DNA of 64,000 nucleotides from Tissierellales bacterium (GTDB taxonomy: Bacteria > Bacillota > Clostridia > Tissierellales > Tissierellaceae). Positions 1 to 8,628 of the stretch are shown in pieces (the stretch's first letter is position 1; every line of letters begins with the position of its first letter). The stretch spans positions 1 to 64,000 of the forward strand of contig JACIXZ010000006.1 in assembly GCA_014360205.1 (NCBI GenBank), written 5' to 3'. The notes beneath the pieces were generated by a model, which saw only the letters and a program-made list of their open reading frames with translations, made no database searches and was not told where the DNA came from. The translations under genes were made by a program, and so were the position numbers.

Positions 1-6
1 GTTTTC

Positions 7-124
7 GTCTGGTGGCGATAGCAAGAGGGAAACACCTGTACCCATACCGAACACAGAAGTTAAGCCTCTTAACGCCGATGGTACTTGGATGGCAACGTCC
101 TGGGAGAGTAGGTAGCTGCCAGAC
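7..124 (+). rRNA. rrf: 5S ribosomal RNA
   Basis: This is a full-length 5S rRNA of about 118 nt. The ends pair as GTCTGGTGGC with GCTGCCAGAC, and the conserved core (CCCATACCGAACACAGAAGT, positions 41-60) is intact. It is probably the last gene of an rRNA operon whose 16S and 23S genes lie before the window. A strong terminator follows within 10 bases. Confidence 0.96.
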
Positions 125-131
125 TTTAGAA

Positions 132-165
132 ACCCCACTGTCATTTGATAGTGGGGTATTGTTTT
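132..165 (+). terminator. Rho-independent terminator after 5S rRNA
   Basis: ACCCCACT (132-139) pairs with AGTGGGGT (150-157) and a T-rich stretch follows. It directly follows the 5S gene and closes the rRNA transcript. Confidence 0.85.
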
Positions 166-228
166 ATACTCATATTTTCAATATTCTGTAATTAATAAAA
201 ACATATATCATTTTTGAAATACATAGGA

Positions 229-271
229 TATAATACATATGAATATAACAAATTATAATATATAATTTGTT
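229..271 (+). promoter_or_regulatory. Putative promoter -10 and 5' UTR inverted repeat of aminopeptidase gene
   Basis: TATAAT sits at 229-234; I see no convincing -35. Just downstream is a perfect 11-bp inverted repeat (AACAAATTATA 247-257 and TATAATTTGTT 261-271) with a 3-nt centre, ending about 12 bases before the ribosome binding site. It could be an mRNA stem-loop or an operator. Low sequence complexity limits confidence. Confidence 0.4.
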
Positions 272-294
272 GAATTTTAGCGGAGGTGTAAAGC

Positions 295-1683
295 TTGGAA
301 AAAATATTACGAGAAGAAAAAAATGTATGGAAGGAATTAGATGAAACACAAACTAAAGAGGTATTTGAATTTGCTGAGGATTACAAAGATTTTTTAAACA
401 ATTCAAAGACAGAAAGAGAATGTACTGAGGAAATTATCAAGAGAGCCAAAGAAAAAGGTTACAAGTCAATAAAAGAAGTATTAGAATCTGGGAGCATAAA
501 CTCAGGAGATAAAATATATGCTAACAACAAAGGAAAAGGTGTAGCATTATTTGTAATAGGAAAAGAAAAAATAGAACAAGGAATGAAAATAGTAGGAAGC
601 CACATGGACGCACCTAGATTAGATTTAAAACCAAATCCTCTATATGAAGATGGCAATTTAGCAATGTTTAAGACTCATTACTACGGTGGAGTTAAAAAAT
701 ATCAATGGGTTGCACTTCCATTGGCATTACATGGAGTAGCTTTCAATAAAGCTGGGGAAAAGGTTAACCTAGTAATTGGCGAAGACGAAAACGATCCTGT
801 ACTTTATATAACTGATCTATTGCCACATTTAGCAAAAGATCAGATGCAAAAGAAATTAGAAGAAGGAATAGTTGGAGAAGATTTAAATGTAATCATTGGA
901 AGCATTCCTTTCAAAGGAGAAGAAAAGGAAGCTATAAAATACAACGCTATGAGATTATTGAATGAGAAATACGGAATTGTAGAAGAAGACTTCCACGTAT
1001 CAGAAATAGAAATAGTACCAAGCGGAAAAGCAAGGGATGTTGGTTTAGATAGAAGCCTAGTAGCATCACATGGACATGATGACAGAGTATGTGCTTATTC
1101 ATCACTAAGAGCTATATTTGATATAGAAAATCCAACATTCACAACAGTAGCTATATTTGTAGATAAAGAAGAAGTAGGAAGCATGGGAAATACAGGTATG
1201 CAATCTCTATTCTTTGAATCACAAGTGGCAGAGCTAATGAATCTTCAAAACAGTCAAAGTCTAGTCGCACATATGAGAGCAATGGGGAGATCAAAAGTAC
1301 TTTCAGGAGATGTAACAGCAGGATTTGATCCAAACTTCCCAGAAGTATTAGATAAAAGAAACGCAGCTATGATAGGTGGAGGCGTAGTATTATCAAAATA
1401 CACTGGTTCAAGAGGAAAAGGCGGCTCAAATGACGCAAATGCTGAATTTTTAGCTGAAGTCAGAAAATCATTTGAAAAAGAAAATGTAATTTGGCAAGTT
1501 GGTGAACTAGGGAAAGTTGACCAAGGAGGCGGAGGAACAATAGCATATATTTTAGCAAACAGAGGAGCAGAAGTAGTAGACTGTGGGACACCAATGCTAA
1601 GCATGCATGCACCAATCGAATTATTAAGTAAAGTTGACTTATACATGACATACAGGGCTTATAGAGCATTTTACAATAATTAA
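295..1683 (+). CDS. apeA: M18 family aminopeptidase
   Basis: Cytosolic zinc-dependent aminopeptidase that removes N-terminal residues from peptides, 462 aa, a normal length for the family. Metal and catalytic motifs are all visible: GSHMDAPRLD with a zinc His near residue 103, GHDDR near 260, DKEEVGS near 290 with the general-base and ligand glutamates, and SMHAPIE near 438 with the C-terminal His ligand. The start is TTG at 295, eight bases after CGGAGG. The gene stands alone between the 5S terminator and its own terminator at 1692. The C-terminal YMTYRAYRAF resembles the M18 type 1 (ApeA) subgroup, but the exact substrate preference cannot be read from sequence. Confidence 0.92.
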   Translation: MEKILREEKNVWKELDETQTKEVFEFAEDYKDFLNNSKTERECTEEIIKRAKEKGYKSIKEVLESGSINSGDKIYANNKGKGVALFVIGKEKIEQGMKIVGSHMDAPRLDLKPNPLYEDGNLAMFKTHYYGGVKKYQWVALPLALHGVAFNKAGEKVNLVIGEDENDPVLYITDLLPHLAKDQMQKKLEEGIVGEDLNVIIGSIPFKGEEKEAIKYNAMRLLNEKYGIVEEDFHVSEIEIVPSGKARDVGLDRSLVASHGHDDRVCAYSSLRAIFDIENPTFTTVAIFVDKEEVGSMGNTGMQSLFFESQVAELMNLQNSQSLVAHMRAMGRSKVLSGDVTAGFDPNFPEVLDKRNAAMIGGGVVLSKYTGSRGKGGSNDANAEFLAEVRKSFEKENVIWQVGELGKVDQGGGGTIAYILANRGAEVVDCGTPMLSMHAPIELLSKVDLYMTYRAYRAFYNN

Positions 1684-1691
1684 TGACAATT

Positions 1692-1728
1692 AAAACCAGC
1701 TTAAGGATAATTCTTAAGCTGGTTTTTT
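1692..1728 (+). terminator. Terminator after M18 aminopeptidase
   Basis: AAAACCAGCTTAAG (1692-1705) pairs perfectly with CTTAAGCTGGTTTT (1713-1726), with T residues following. It stops the rightward aminopeptidase transcript and, with the A-run on the other side, may also serve the leftward gene ending at 1745. Confidence 0.88.
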
Positions 1729-1744
1729 AAGCTATTAAATTTTT

Positions 1745-3097
1745 TTATTCTTCATACACTATAACAGCTTCTTGTGTACTATTTATCCAGTCGACTTTGC
1801 AATTTAAATTTTCAGCAGAAAAACGTACAGGCACATAAGTTCTACCATTTTTTATTACAGGAGCGACATCCATCTTTTTATTAACACCATTGACTTTTAT
1901 ATCCAGTTTTCCAATCCACATCTCAACTTTATTACCTCTAGCATTTAAAGTAATCTTTTGAGTATTTCCGTCCCAACCAACAGTACCATCCATTGCTTCT
2001 ACAATCGCTCTGATAGGAACCATAGTCCTATTAGAGATCATAGCAACTACAGTACCTCTTCCAGGGTCTATTTCCTTAACTATACCGTCAACACTCATGT
2101 TAGGATCACCCATTTTCAATAAAATGAAATGTTTAAATTTAGTATTACTACCTACATCATTGCCTGTTTTTACAGTAAATGTAGCTATTGCTTCTCCCAA
2201 TTTCTCATCTACATTTTCTAATGGCTTAGCCTCAGATATCACAGGTTTTACAGTATAATAATAGGTAGTGTTAGGTTTTACATTTACATCTGCAAAAGAA
2301 GTATTCTCAATATAAAAATCTGTTACAGAAACACCTAATTCTCCCATAACCTCAGATCTAAATACCCTATATCCAAGTCCACTAGCTGGCTGCCACATAA
2401 TTCTAACACCATACATGAAGGGATCTGCACTGTTTACAGGTAATTTAGATGCATCTTTCCATTCATATACGTATTTTACACCTACATTATTACCATCATA
2501 TACACCAAAAAATAAAGCTTTTTTAGCACCGGCAGTTCCTGCACCACTAAAATTAAGAGTCATTTTTGCAGTTGTAGTCTTTTGAGATTCAGCATCTTTA
2601 TATGAACCTAAACCAAAATTCTTTCCTTCTACGCCATTTGGATAAACTACTTTAGGGATAACTTTACTAGAAGTGGCATAACCTAAATCCAAATCTGCTG
2701 AATCTAGATGGAAAAAAGGCGAAAAAGAAAGACCATAATTTCCATTTTTATTGCTAATCACTTCTTGATCGAAATTAATCGTTACTGCCTGATTTGCTTT
2801 GATAACTTGAGGTGGTTCACTCCAGGTATATTTGGCATGCATATTAGCTGGATTGTTATAATCAGCAGACGCATAAGCACCAAGACCATATGGTGTTGTT
2901 ATTTGAACTTCAATAGTATTGCCAGTCATATTATAGGTATGAGTATAATGACCTGGTTTCATCTCTGGTAATGGAAATACATATCTCTCAACTAAAACCC
3001 AAGCATAGTTTTCATTCGCAGCTACAGCTTCATTTGAAAAGGGAGAACTAATGCCTAATAACATCAAGATTGCTAAAAATATTGATATTCTTTTCAT
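1745..3097 (-). CDS. Secreted stalk-domain (copper amine oxidase N-like) protein
   Basis: Predicted exported protein of 450 aa. It starts with a Lys-Arg n-region and a hydrophobic stretch (about residues 3-20) ending near an AVA-A cleavage site. The middle (about 210-290) looks fibronectin-III-like, with WQPASGLGYRVFRSE and NTTYYYTVKP. The last ~120 residues carry two copies of the stalk-domain signature, TMVPIRAIVEAM and RTYVPVRFSAENL, as in many clostridial cell-surface proteins. I chose ATG at 3097 because AAGGAG lies 9 bases upstream; the GTG at 3106 overlaps that Shine-Dalgarno. Role unknown, probably cell-envelope associated. No operon partners are visible. Confidence 0.8.
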   Translation of the reverse strand: MKRISIFLAILMLLGISSPFSNEAVAANENYAWVLVERYVFPLPEMKPGHYTHTYNMTGNTIEVQITTPYGLGAYASADYNNPANMHAKYTWSEPPQVIKANQAVTINFDQEVISNKNGNYGLSFSPFFHLDSADLDLGYATSSKVIPKVVYPNGVEGKNFGLGSYKDAESQKTTTAKMTLNFSGAGTAGAKKALFFGVYDGNNVGVKYVYEWKDASKLPVNSADPFMYGVRIMWQPASGLGYRVFRSEVMGELGVSVTDFYIENTSFADVNVKPNTTYYYTVKPVISEAKPLENVDEKLGEAIATFTVKTGNDVGSNTKFKHFILLKMGDPNMSVDGIVKEIDPGRGTVVAMISNRTMVPIRAIVEAMDGTVGWDGNTQKITLNARGNKVEMWIGKLDIKVNGVNKKMDVAPVIKNGRTYVPVRFSAENLNCKVDWINSTQEAVIVYEE

Positions 3098-3194
3098 ATT
3101 TATCACTCCTTAAAAATACAAATATTTTAATATTCTATCAATTTAATTGTAGCATGTATTTAATTGAATAACAGTGATTTGAACAAACTGACAT

Positions 3195-3244
3195 TGACAA
3201 TTCTTGTCATTTTAGTTGACAAAAACATCTTTTACTTGTAATAT
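3195..3244 (+). promoter_or_regulatory. Promoter and candidate operator of the 485-aa HTH gene
   Basis: TTGACA (3216-3221), 17-bp spacer, TAATAT (3239-3244) form a good vegetative promoter. Just upstream TGACAA (3195-3200) and TTGTCA (3204-3209) form a perfect dyad, and the -35 itself carries a third TGACAA half-site (3217-3222). This arrangement suits repression by the HTH protein it transcribes (inference). Confidence 0.65.
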
Positions 3245-3274
3245 TAAGAGATAAAATGTGAATGGGGTGAAAAT

Positions 3275-4732
3275 ATGGAATTTTATGAAAAATTAGACTT
3301 GTTGATGAATATAACCAATACAAAGAACAGTTCTCTTGCTCATTACCTAAAATTAGACCCCTCGTATATAAGTAGATTGAGAAGAGGAGAGAGAAAATTT
3401 CCAAATAACATCGAATACATTGACATGATAGCCTTGTATTTTACGAAAATGCTTAAAATTGAATCCGAAAAAGATAGTAAAGTATTTAAAGAAAATATCA
3501 TCCAATGGCTAAGTGATGAAAATGACGAAAGCATTGACTCAATTTTGATTAAGTATGTTAATTTAGGAAATGAAGAAAATAAAAAGCATATAATGACAGA
3601 GACAATAGATAAGAGCATGATACAAAAAGATTTTGAGGTATACTTCGGTATTGAAGGAAAGAGAGAAGCTGCTTTGAAATTTCTAAATCTTGTAATAGCA
3701 GAAGAAAAACCCCAGACATTACTTTTATTTAGTGATGAAAACTTAAGTTGGCTCATTGATGATCTAAATTTTTTTAGAGAATGGAGCATTCTCATGCATG
3801 AAGTCATAGAAAAAGGTAATGAAATCGAGATTATACACACGATAACAAGAAACTTTGATGAGATGCTATCTGCAATTAGAGGATGGATGCCGTTTTATTT
3901 AACTGGCCATGTTAAACCTTATTATTACCCTAAAAAAAGAGATGGTGTCTTTCAAAGGACATTGTTTGTTGCACCAAATACCGCTGCAATAGAAGCAACA
4001 TCTGTATTTTATGAAATAAAAAACACAGCAAATATATTGACTTTTGATAAAAAAACAATTGATGCATTAAAAAGAGAATACTTAAACTACAAAGCCCTTT
4101 GTAAACCTTTAGCAGAAATATTCACGGAAAAGACAAAGATACAATACTATATAAAATTATTTGAATTTGAAAAGACTCAAAGAAATACAGTATTTAAATC
4201 CTCATATCCATCAATATTGACTATGCCAATAGAATTATATAATTCTATTTCAGACAAACAAACTTTAAATCTCCCTAAAGATCTTATAGACATATATGAA
4301 GAAAACATCCTTAAATTACCTGAAACTTTGAATAGTTATTCATTTACTGAAATACTAGAAAGCGAGATATTAGAATCAAAAGAAGATTTTTCTAAAAAGA
4401 AACCATATAATTTTCTTTCGGGGAAAGATTTATATGATTCTAGGGAAGAACTGTTATTGCACTTTAAAAATTGTGTTTATTTATTAGAAAACCATCCTGA
4501 TTATAATATTATGCTCTTAAATGATGAAAATGTCAGAAACTATAATTTTTATTTAAAAGAAGGTGTAGGATTATTTGTTTGGAACGCAAATGATAATGGT
4601 GTAGTAATCTACTTTGATGAAGAAAACATAGTAGAGGCTTTCTGGGATTATATAAACTACGAACTAAAGCTAGATAAATTAAATAAGGATGTTAAAGAAA
4701 AAGTAATTAATACACTTAAAGAAAAAATATAA
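3275..4732 (+). CDS. HTH-domain regulator of unknown function (485 aa)
   Basis: The N-terminal ~65 residues form a divergent XRE/Cro-like helix-turn-helix (SSLAHYLKLDPSYISRLRRG), so DNA binding is likely. The remaining ~420 residues contain no domain I can name; they are soluble-looking, charged and rich in Glu/Lys/Phe. The ATG at 3275 follows GGGGTG with normal spacing, and a strong promoter with dyads lies just upstream. Downstream is the wreck of a MerR gene. A deletion remnant of a second copy of this gene precedes the intact MerR gene at 17.9 kb, so the pair HTH485-MerR was probably an ancestral unit that was duplicated. Ligand and targets are unknown. Confidence 0.75.
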   Translation: MEFYEKLDLLMNITNTKNSSLAHYLKLDPSYISRLRRGERKFPNNIEYIDMIALYFTKMLKIESEKDSKVFKENIIQWLSDENDESIDSILIKYVNLGNEENKKHIMTETIDKSMIQKDFEVYFGIEGKREAALKFLNLVIAEEKPQTLLLFSDENLSWLIDDLNFFREWSILMHEVIEKGNEIEIIHTITRNFDEMLSAIRGWMPFYLTGHVKPYYYPKKRDGVFQRTLFVAPNTAAIEATSVFYEIKNTANILTFDKKTIDALKREYLNYKALCKPLAEIFTEKTKIQYYIKLFEFEKTQRNTVFKSSYPSILTMPIELYNSISDKQTLNLPKDLIDIYEENILKLPETLNSYSFTEILESEILESKEDFSKKKPYNFLSGKDLYDSREELLLHFKNCVYLLENHPDYNIMLLNDENVRNYNFYLKEGVGLFVWNANDNGVVIYFDEENIVEAFWDYINYELKLDKLNKDVKEKVINTLKEKI

Positions 4733-4752
4733 TTTTGATTTGACTAATCAAT

Positions 4753-4795
4753 TAATGACATATTCATACCTAGTATGAGAAAATTATCACCATCA
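4753..4795 (+). pseudogene. MerR gene fragment (left side of exporter cassette)
   Basis: This 43-bp stretch aligns without gaps to 18667-18709 in the intact MerR gene, differing at about four positions; it encodes IPSMRKLSPS against IPAMRKLSPS. Just upstream TTTGACTAATC resembles the start of the intact MerR promoter, so the MerR 5' part has been deleted here. The matching 3' continuation appears only at 8561, after the exporter genes. Confidence 0.75.
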
Positions 4796-4966
4796 ACTGG
4801 CTATTTTGATGCGTCTCCAACAGAGGAGGAGCTTGCAACACTTAAGAACATAAAAAAAGAGATTGTAGAAAGAGGAATTTTCGATTAAAATTTAGAGAAA
4901 TTTTGGGGAAACAGGATTTATTCAGGAATTCATGGAGTAGACTATGAAAATTCAAATAAAGTATAA
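4796..4966 (+). pseudogene. Gene debris joined to the MerR fragment
   Basis: The MerR frame runs on into unrelated coding-like sequence (SPTEEELATLKNIKKEIVER), meets a TAA at 4886-4888, then stays open in the same frame to a TAA at 4964-4966 (RIYSGIHGVDYENSNKV). It looks like the 3' end of a decayed gene with one in-frame stop. GIHGVDYENSN weakly recalls PAP2/vanadium-haloperoxidase tails, but I do not assign it. Confidence 0.4.
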
Positions 4967-5047
4967 AAGCAGCCAAATCTTCTAGTAAGTGTGTTTAGCT
5001 CTTCTTGTTTATATAGTTTGTTAATGCAAGAGTCATAAATTAAAAAA

Positions 5048-5149
5048 GTGACCGAATATAAAACGGAAAAGTGACCGAATGAAAAAGGGAAAAGTGACCG
5101 AATGAAAAAGGGAAAAGTGACCGAATGAAAAAGGGAAAAGTGACCGAAT
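5048..5149 (+). repeat. Tandem 23-bp repeats (4 full copies plus a partial)
   Basis: Copies start at 5048, 5071, 5094, 5117 and 5140. The first 20 bases of the unit are GTGACCGAATGAAAAAGGGA, followed by AAA. Copies 2-4 are identical, copy 1 has a few changes, and copy 5 diverges after GTGACCGAATGAAA. There are no spacers, so it is not a CRISPR array. Repeated protein-binding sites of this type occur at ends of some insertion sequences such as IS21 relatives, but no transposase is present. Confidence 0.85.
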
Positions 5150-5154
5150 GAAAT

Positions 5155-5325
5155 CTGGGAGATCCTGCTGGAAATTTCCAGAACAAGTCTTTGGCAAAAA
5201 TAGATCCCAAACTAGTTTTGGAGGGGGATACACCAAGGCTGATAGACGAATGGCAAGAAGTTCCTGAACTGAAGTATCTTTTACTATCTTTGCATTACTA
5301 TATTATTTTGTTTTTATCAAAGTAA
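5155..5325 (+). pseudogene. Fragment of a DUF4143-type AAA ATPase gene
   Basis: The frame reads LAKIDPKLVLEGDTPRLIDE followed by WQEVPEL, the Walker B neighbourhood typical of DUF4143 AAA ATPases (LIDEWQEVP). The Walker A part before it and the large C-terminal part after it are missing; coding similarity ends near 5262 and the frame stops at 5325. It abuts the tandem repeats on the left and the exporter gene on the right. Confidence 0.65.
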
Positions 5326-5339
5326 ATGGAGGTTTGCGA

Positions 5340-6959
5340 TTGATTAAAAATATTAGATTTTTATATAAGTATATTAAGCCAACAGAGCTTATAAATCTTT
5401 ATGTTTTATCACTCATGTCAGTTTTTATAACATTATTTAATATTTTCCTATCTGGGAATATAGTTCAAGAAGCATTAGAATTACGACAATTAAATCTAAA
5501 AATCGGTATGTTTTTTATAGGGTTTACTATATTGAAGATTGTAATAGATAGAACCAAGGATTATATGTCAACAAAGATTTCATACACTGCAGAAAATCAA
5601 TTATTATTAAACACTATGAATTCATTAACAATGATGAATCAAAATATGATTGATAGTTATGGGAGATATGAAATTAATAATATACTGACCAGAGATGGAT
5701 TAAGAATTAAACAATTCATAGAAAAAAATATTGAAAAAATATTTTTCTACCCTATTTCATTTATTTTTTCTTTTATATTTATGATAAGAATAAATTATAC
5801 AATAGGGTTAATTTTGATACCAATAATTATAGTTTCATCTTTACTAAATATATTAATTTCGGACAAAATCAGAAAGGAATTAAAATCGAATATTAATATA
5901 ACTCACAACTTAAATTCATATGAACAAGATATTATGCAAAATCAGGATTTTGTTAGATCACAACGCATATATGACTACGTGCTAAATAAGTTTGATGACT
6001 TATTAAATATAATGTATTCAAGTGACAAATCAACCTTAAAAGTTAAGTACATATCCTATATACCTGGGCTGATAAACGAGTATCTACCTATATTGGTACT
6101 TAGCTTTGTATCCCTAAAACTAATATTAAATGGAGAGTTAAACTATGGAGATTTTATAATGATGGTTGGATTGACCAATCAGGTTTCTTTACCATTTACC
6201 AAGTTTTTAAGAATAGTTTATGAACTAAAGATACTGGACGTATATGAAGAAAACTTTACTAAGCTTAACACTGCTAAAACTTATAATAATCTTCCAGCTA
6301 ACAATGAGGAAATTCATGTAGACATCAGTAACATGTCTTTTGCTTATGAAGTCCATTCAAGCTCTACTCTTAATCAAATTAATTTATCCATAAATAAAAA
6401 CGAAAAGGTTCTTATCACAGGACCTTCAGGTATAGGGAAGTCCACATTGATTAAACTTATATATGGGCTAATAGAACCAACAAAAGGGAATGTTAAAGTA
6501 TTTGGAGTAGATCCATATAAAAATGAAAGAACTATATATAAAAATATTGCAATTGTAGATGATCATCAAGAATTTTTTAAAGAAAGTGTGGAATTTAATA
6601 TAGCACTGAAAACTGATTTGACTGATGATGAAGCTATTAGATTAGAAAAAATAATTGAAGATTTAGAATTAAAAAGCCTCTGTAAAGAGAAAGAATATAT
6701 AGAAAAAAATGGGCAAAACTTATCAGGTGGTCAAAAATTGAGAGTTTTAGTTGCTAGAGCTTTGTTTTCACAAAGAAAGTTAATGCTATTAGATGAACCT
6801 GATTTTGCTCTAGATGTTAGTGGAATAGACAAAGTATATGAATTAATAACAAAAGCTAACTCTACTATAATAGTTATCACTCATAATAAAAACATAAGAG
6901 AATTTTTTGACAGCCATTATGTTTTCAATATGGATGGTACCTTAATTAAGGAGGCTTAA
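5340..6959 (+). CDS. ABC exporter half-transporter, first subunit (permease-ATPase fusion)
   Basis: Membrane exporter subunit of 539 aa: an N-terminal transmembrane domain (about residues 15-300, roughly six segments) and a C-terminal ATPase domain. Walker A is GPSGIGKSTLIK, the signature is LSGGQKLR, Walker B is LMLLDEPDFA with the catalytic Glu, and the H-loop is VITHNK. The Q-loop position reads IVDDHQEFF, so the usual Gln is replaced by Asp. I prefer TTG at 5340, seven bases after GGAGG, over the TTG at 5334, which is too close. It overlaps nothing and is coupled to the next gene by one base; together they should form a heterodimer. Substrate unknown; no precursor peptide gene is visible nearby. 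Very AT-rich compared with neighbours. Confidence 0.85.
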   Translation: MIKNIRFLYKYIKPTELINLYVLSLMSVFITLFNIFLSGNIVQEALELRQLNLKIGMFFIGFTILKIVIDRTKDYMSTKISYTAENQLLLNTMNSLTMMNQNMIDSYGRYEINNILTRDGLRIKQFIEKNIEKIFFYPISFIFSFIFMIRINYTIGLILIPIIIVSSLLNILISDKIRKELKSNINITHNLNSYEQDIMQNQDFVRSQRIYDYVLNKFDDLLNIMYSSDKSTLKVKYISYIPGLINEYLPILVLSFVSLKLILNGELNYGDFIMMVGLTNQVSLPFTKFLRIVYELKILDVYEENFTKLNTAKTYNNLPANNEEIHVDISNMSFAYEVHSSSTLNQINLSINKNEKVLITGPSGIGKSTLIKLIYGLIEPTKGNVKVFGVDPYKNERTIYKNIAIVDDHQEFFKESVEFNIALKTDLTDDEAIRLEKIIEDLELKSLCKEKEYIEKNGQNLSGGQKLRVLVARALFSQRKLMLLDEPDFALDVSGIDKVYELITKANSTIIVITHNKNIREFFDSHYVFNMDGTLIKEA

Positions 6960-6960
6960 T

Positions 6961-8544
6961 TTGAATACAAATAAAATACTTAAGAAAGTTTTAAATCCTT
7001 TAGCAATAATCAGTTTTATTTTAAACATACTTCAAACGAGTTTAGCTAATATTTTATTAGGTTATATTTATATGATTTTATTTGGTAAAGATATAAATTA
7101 TTTAAAATTATTAGTAATCATAATTATTGCATGCATTTATTTCTGGATAGTTATCCCTTTAGTGGGCTATATCATGGAGAATACAGAAGCTAAATATAGA
7201 AGATTATTAAAACTTAATGTCATGGAGCATCTAATAAAAGCTAGGAAAAATATAGAAAATAATAAAGGACTATTTTTACTCCAGCAAGATTCTGAAGCTG
7301 TATCTAGCTTATATAGCTGGCCTTTAGCAATATTCTTACAGGCCATAAGCGCAGGGATAATTTCTATTATAATATTGAGTAGATATTCAATAGTTATGGC
7401 TTTTCTTATATTAATGAGTGGAGTTTTCTTTATAATTATTAATCTTTTTTTTCAAAAGAAATTGAGAAAAATCATGAACGATATAAGAGAAAGGAGAACT
7501 GAGAGAAACCAGTTTCTATATGAAATGTCGAATAATCTTAGAACGATAAAATTGTACTCTATGGAAGAATATATAACTAATAAACTAACAGATTTAAATA
7601 AAAATTTAAACAAATATGAACACATATATAGTAAATTAAAAACTAGATTAGGAATAATTGAAGGAATTTTGTTGGAATCTTTTTTAACTATAATAGTTAT
7701 AGTGTATGGAAGTTATTTGATATCTATTGGTAAAATGCCATTTAACTCCCTACTTATGATTTTACAAATTTCTACTGGTCTTACGTTCTTATTTAGCTCT
7801 ATAACAAGTTTATATAGAGGAGTACAAAGTCTACTTTTATCAAAGGATAAAATAAATGAATTTATCTGTGAAAATCCTATAGTAAACATTCAAATAAAAG
7901 ATGAAGATGTTGAAAATATTAACATAAAGGATTGCACTTTAGGTTATGATAATAACATCATACTAAAGGATTTAAATTTATCTTTTGATTTTCCTAACAA
8001 CTACGTTTTATCTGGGAATAACGGTACAGGGAAAAGTACAATTTTAAAATCAATAATAGGAGTATTGCCTCCAAGTGCAGGAAATATTATGATTAATAAC
8101 TATAATATTTATAAAGAGAATATATTATTTACAAATAAAATTGGATATATTCCACAGAACACCTATATTTTTAATGATACTTTAGCTAATAATGTTTTGT
8201 TAGGAAGGGAAATAAGCCATGAAATATTATTAGATATTTTCTCATATGTAGGTTTAAATAGTTATTTAAAGAAAATTAACTATGATTTAAACTATATGTT
8301 AAATATAGATTCTATTGGATTATCTGAAGGAGAAAAAAAGAGATTAGCAATAGCACGTGCTTTAATTACAAATCCTAATATATTATTAATAGATGAATTT
8401 GACTCAAATCTAGATGATAAAAGCATGAATTTTTTAGTTGATAAATTGTCTAGTCAATATTCTTTTATAATGGTCACTCACAATAAAATGTTGAAAAATC
8501 AGTTTAATAATATTGACTTAAATGCTATAGCGATAGTTGAATAA
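6961..8544 (+). CDS. ABC exporter half-transporter, second subunit
   Basis: Partner of the preceding gene, 527 aa, with hydrophobic segments through about residue 290 and then an ATPase domain. Walker A is GNNGTGKSTILK, Q-loop YIPQNTYIF, Walker B LLIDEFDSN with Glu retained, and H-loop VTHNK. The signature is LSEGEKKR rather than LSGGQ, so the two nucleotide sites of the dimer are not equivalent. TTG start at 6961 with AAGGAGG just upstream overlapping the end of the first subunit, so translation is coupled. The pair is enclosed by fragments of one MerR gene, suggesting it arrived as a cassette. Substrate cannot be inferred. Confidence 0.85.
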   Translation: MNTNKILKKVLNPLAIISFILNILQTSLANILLGYIYMILFGKDINYLKLLVIIIIACIYFWIVIPLVGYIMENTEAKYRRLLKLNVMEHLIKARKNIENNKGLFLLQQDSEAVSSLYSWPLAIFLQAISAGIISIIILSRYSIVMAFLILMSGVFFIIINLFFQKKLRKIMNDIRERRTERNQFLYEMSNNLRTIKLYSMEEYITNKLTDLNKNLNKYEHIYSKLKTRLGIIEGILLESFLTIIVIVYGSYLISIGKMPFNSLLMILQISTGLTFLFSSITSLYRGVQSLLLSKDKINEFICENPIVNIQIKDEDVENINIKDCTLGYDNNIILKDLNLSFDFPNNYVLSGNNGTGKSTILKSIIGVLPPSAGNIMINNYNIYKENILFTNKIGYIPQNTYIFNDTLANNVLLGREISHEILLDIFSYVGLNSYLKKINYDLNYMLNIDSIGLSEGEKKRLAIARALITNPNILLIDEFDSNLDDKSMNFLVDKLSSQYSFIMVTHNKMLKNQFNNIDLNAIAIVE

Positions 8545-8560
8545 TTAGAATTGTAAATTA

Positions 8561-8628
8561 AAATATTATGATTATGAATATTGAAAGCAAATGAGGTATT
8601 TTTAGAGAAATTTCCTGACTATAAGTAA
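8561..8628 (+). pseudogene. MerR gene 3' fragment (right side of exporter cassette)
   Basis: From 8561 the sequence resumes the MerR gene where the 4753-4795 fragment stops: it matches the intact gene from 18716 and ends in the same codons (FPDYK then TAA at 8626-8628). Near-perfect identity starts at 8580. The 3.77 kb between the two fragments is the exporter cassette. Confidence 0.78.

Noticed and set aside
1254-1646. 130-codon leftward open frame inside the aminopeptidase gene
   Set aside because: Fully antisense to a well-conserved gene, with no ribosome binding site and proline-rich shadow composition.
3343-3840. 165-codon leftward frame opposite the HTH485 gene
   Set aside because: Ser/Phe-rich shadow translation without start signals; the sense frame has promoter, Shine-Dalgarno and an HTH.
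4775-4888. Small peptide gene that could be the exporter substrate
   Set aside because: Its first codons are MerR sequence, it has no ribosome binding site, and it continues past the stop as decayed coding sequence.
5048-5149. Possible CRISPR array
   Set aside because: The 23-bp units are directly contiguous with no unique spacers, and no cas gene is nearby.
5033-5236. 67-codon leftward frame rich in FPFFIRSLF repeats
   Set aside because: It is simply the reverse reading of the 23-bp tandem repeats and the DUF4143 fragment.
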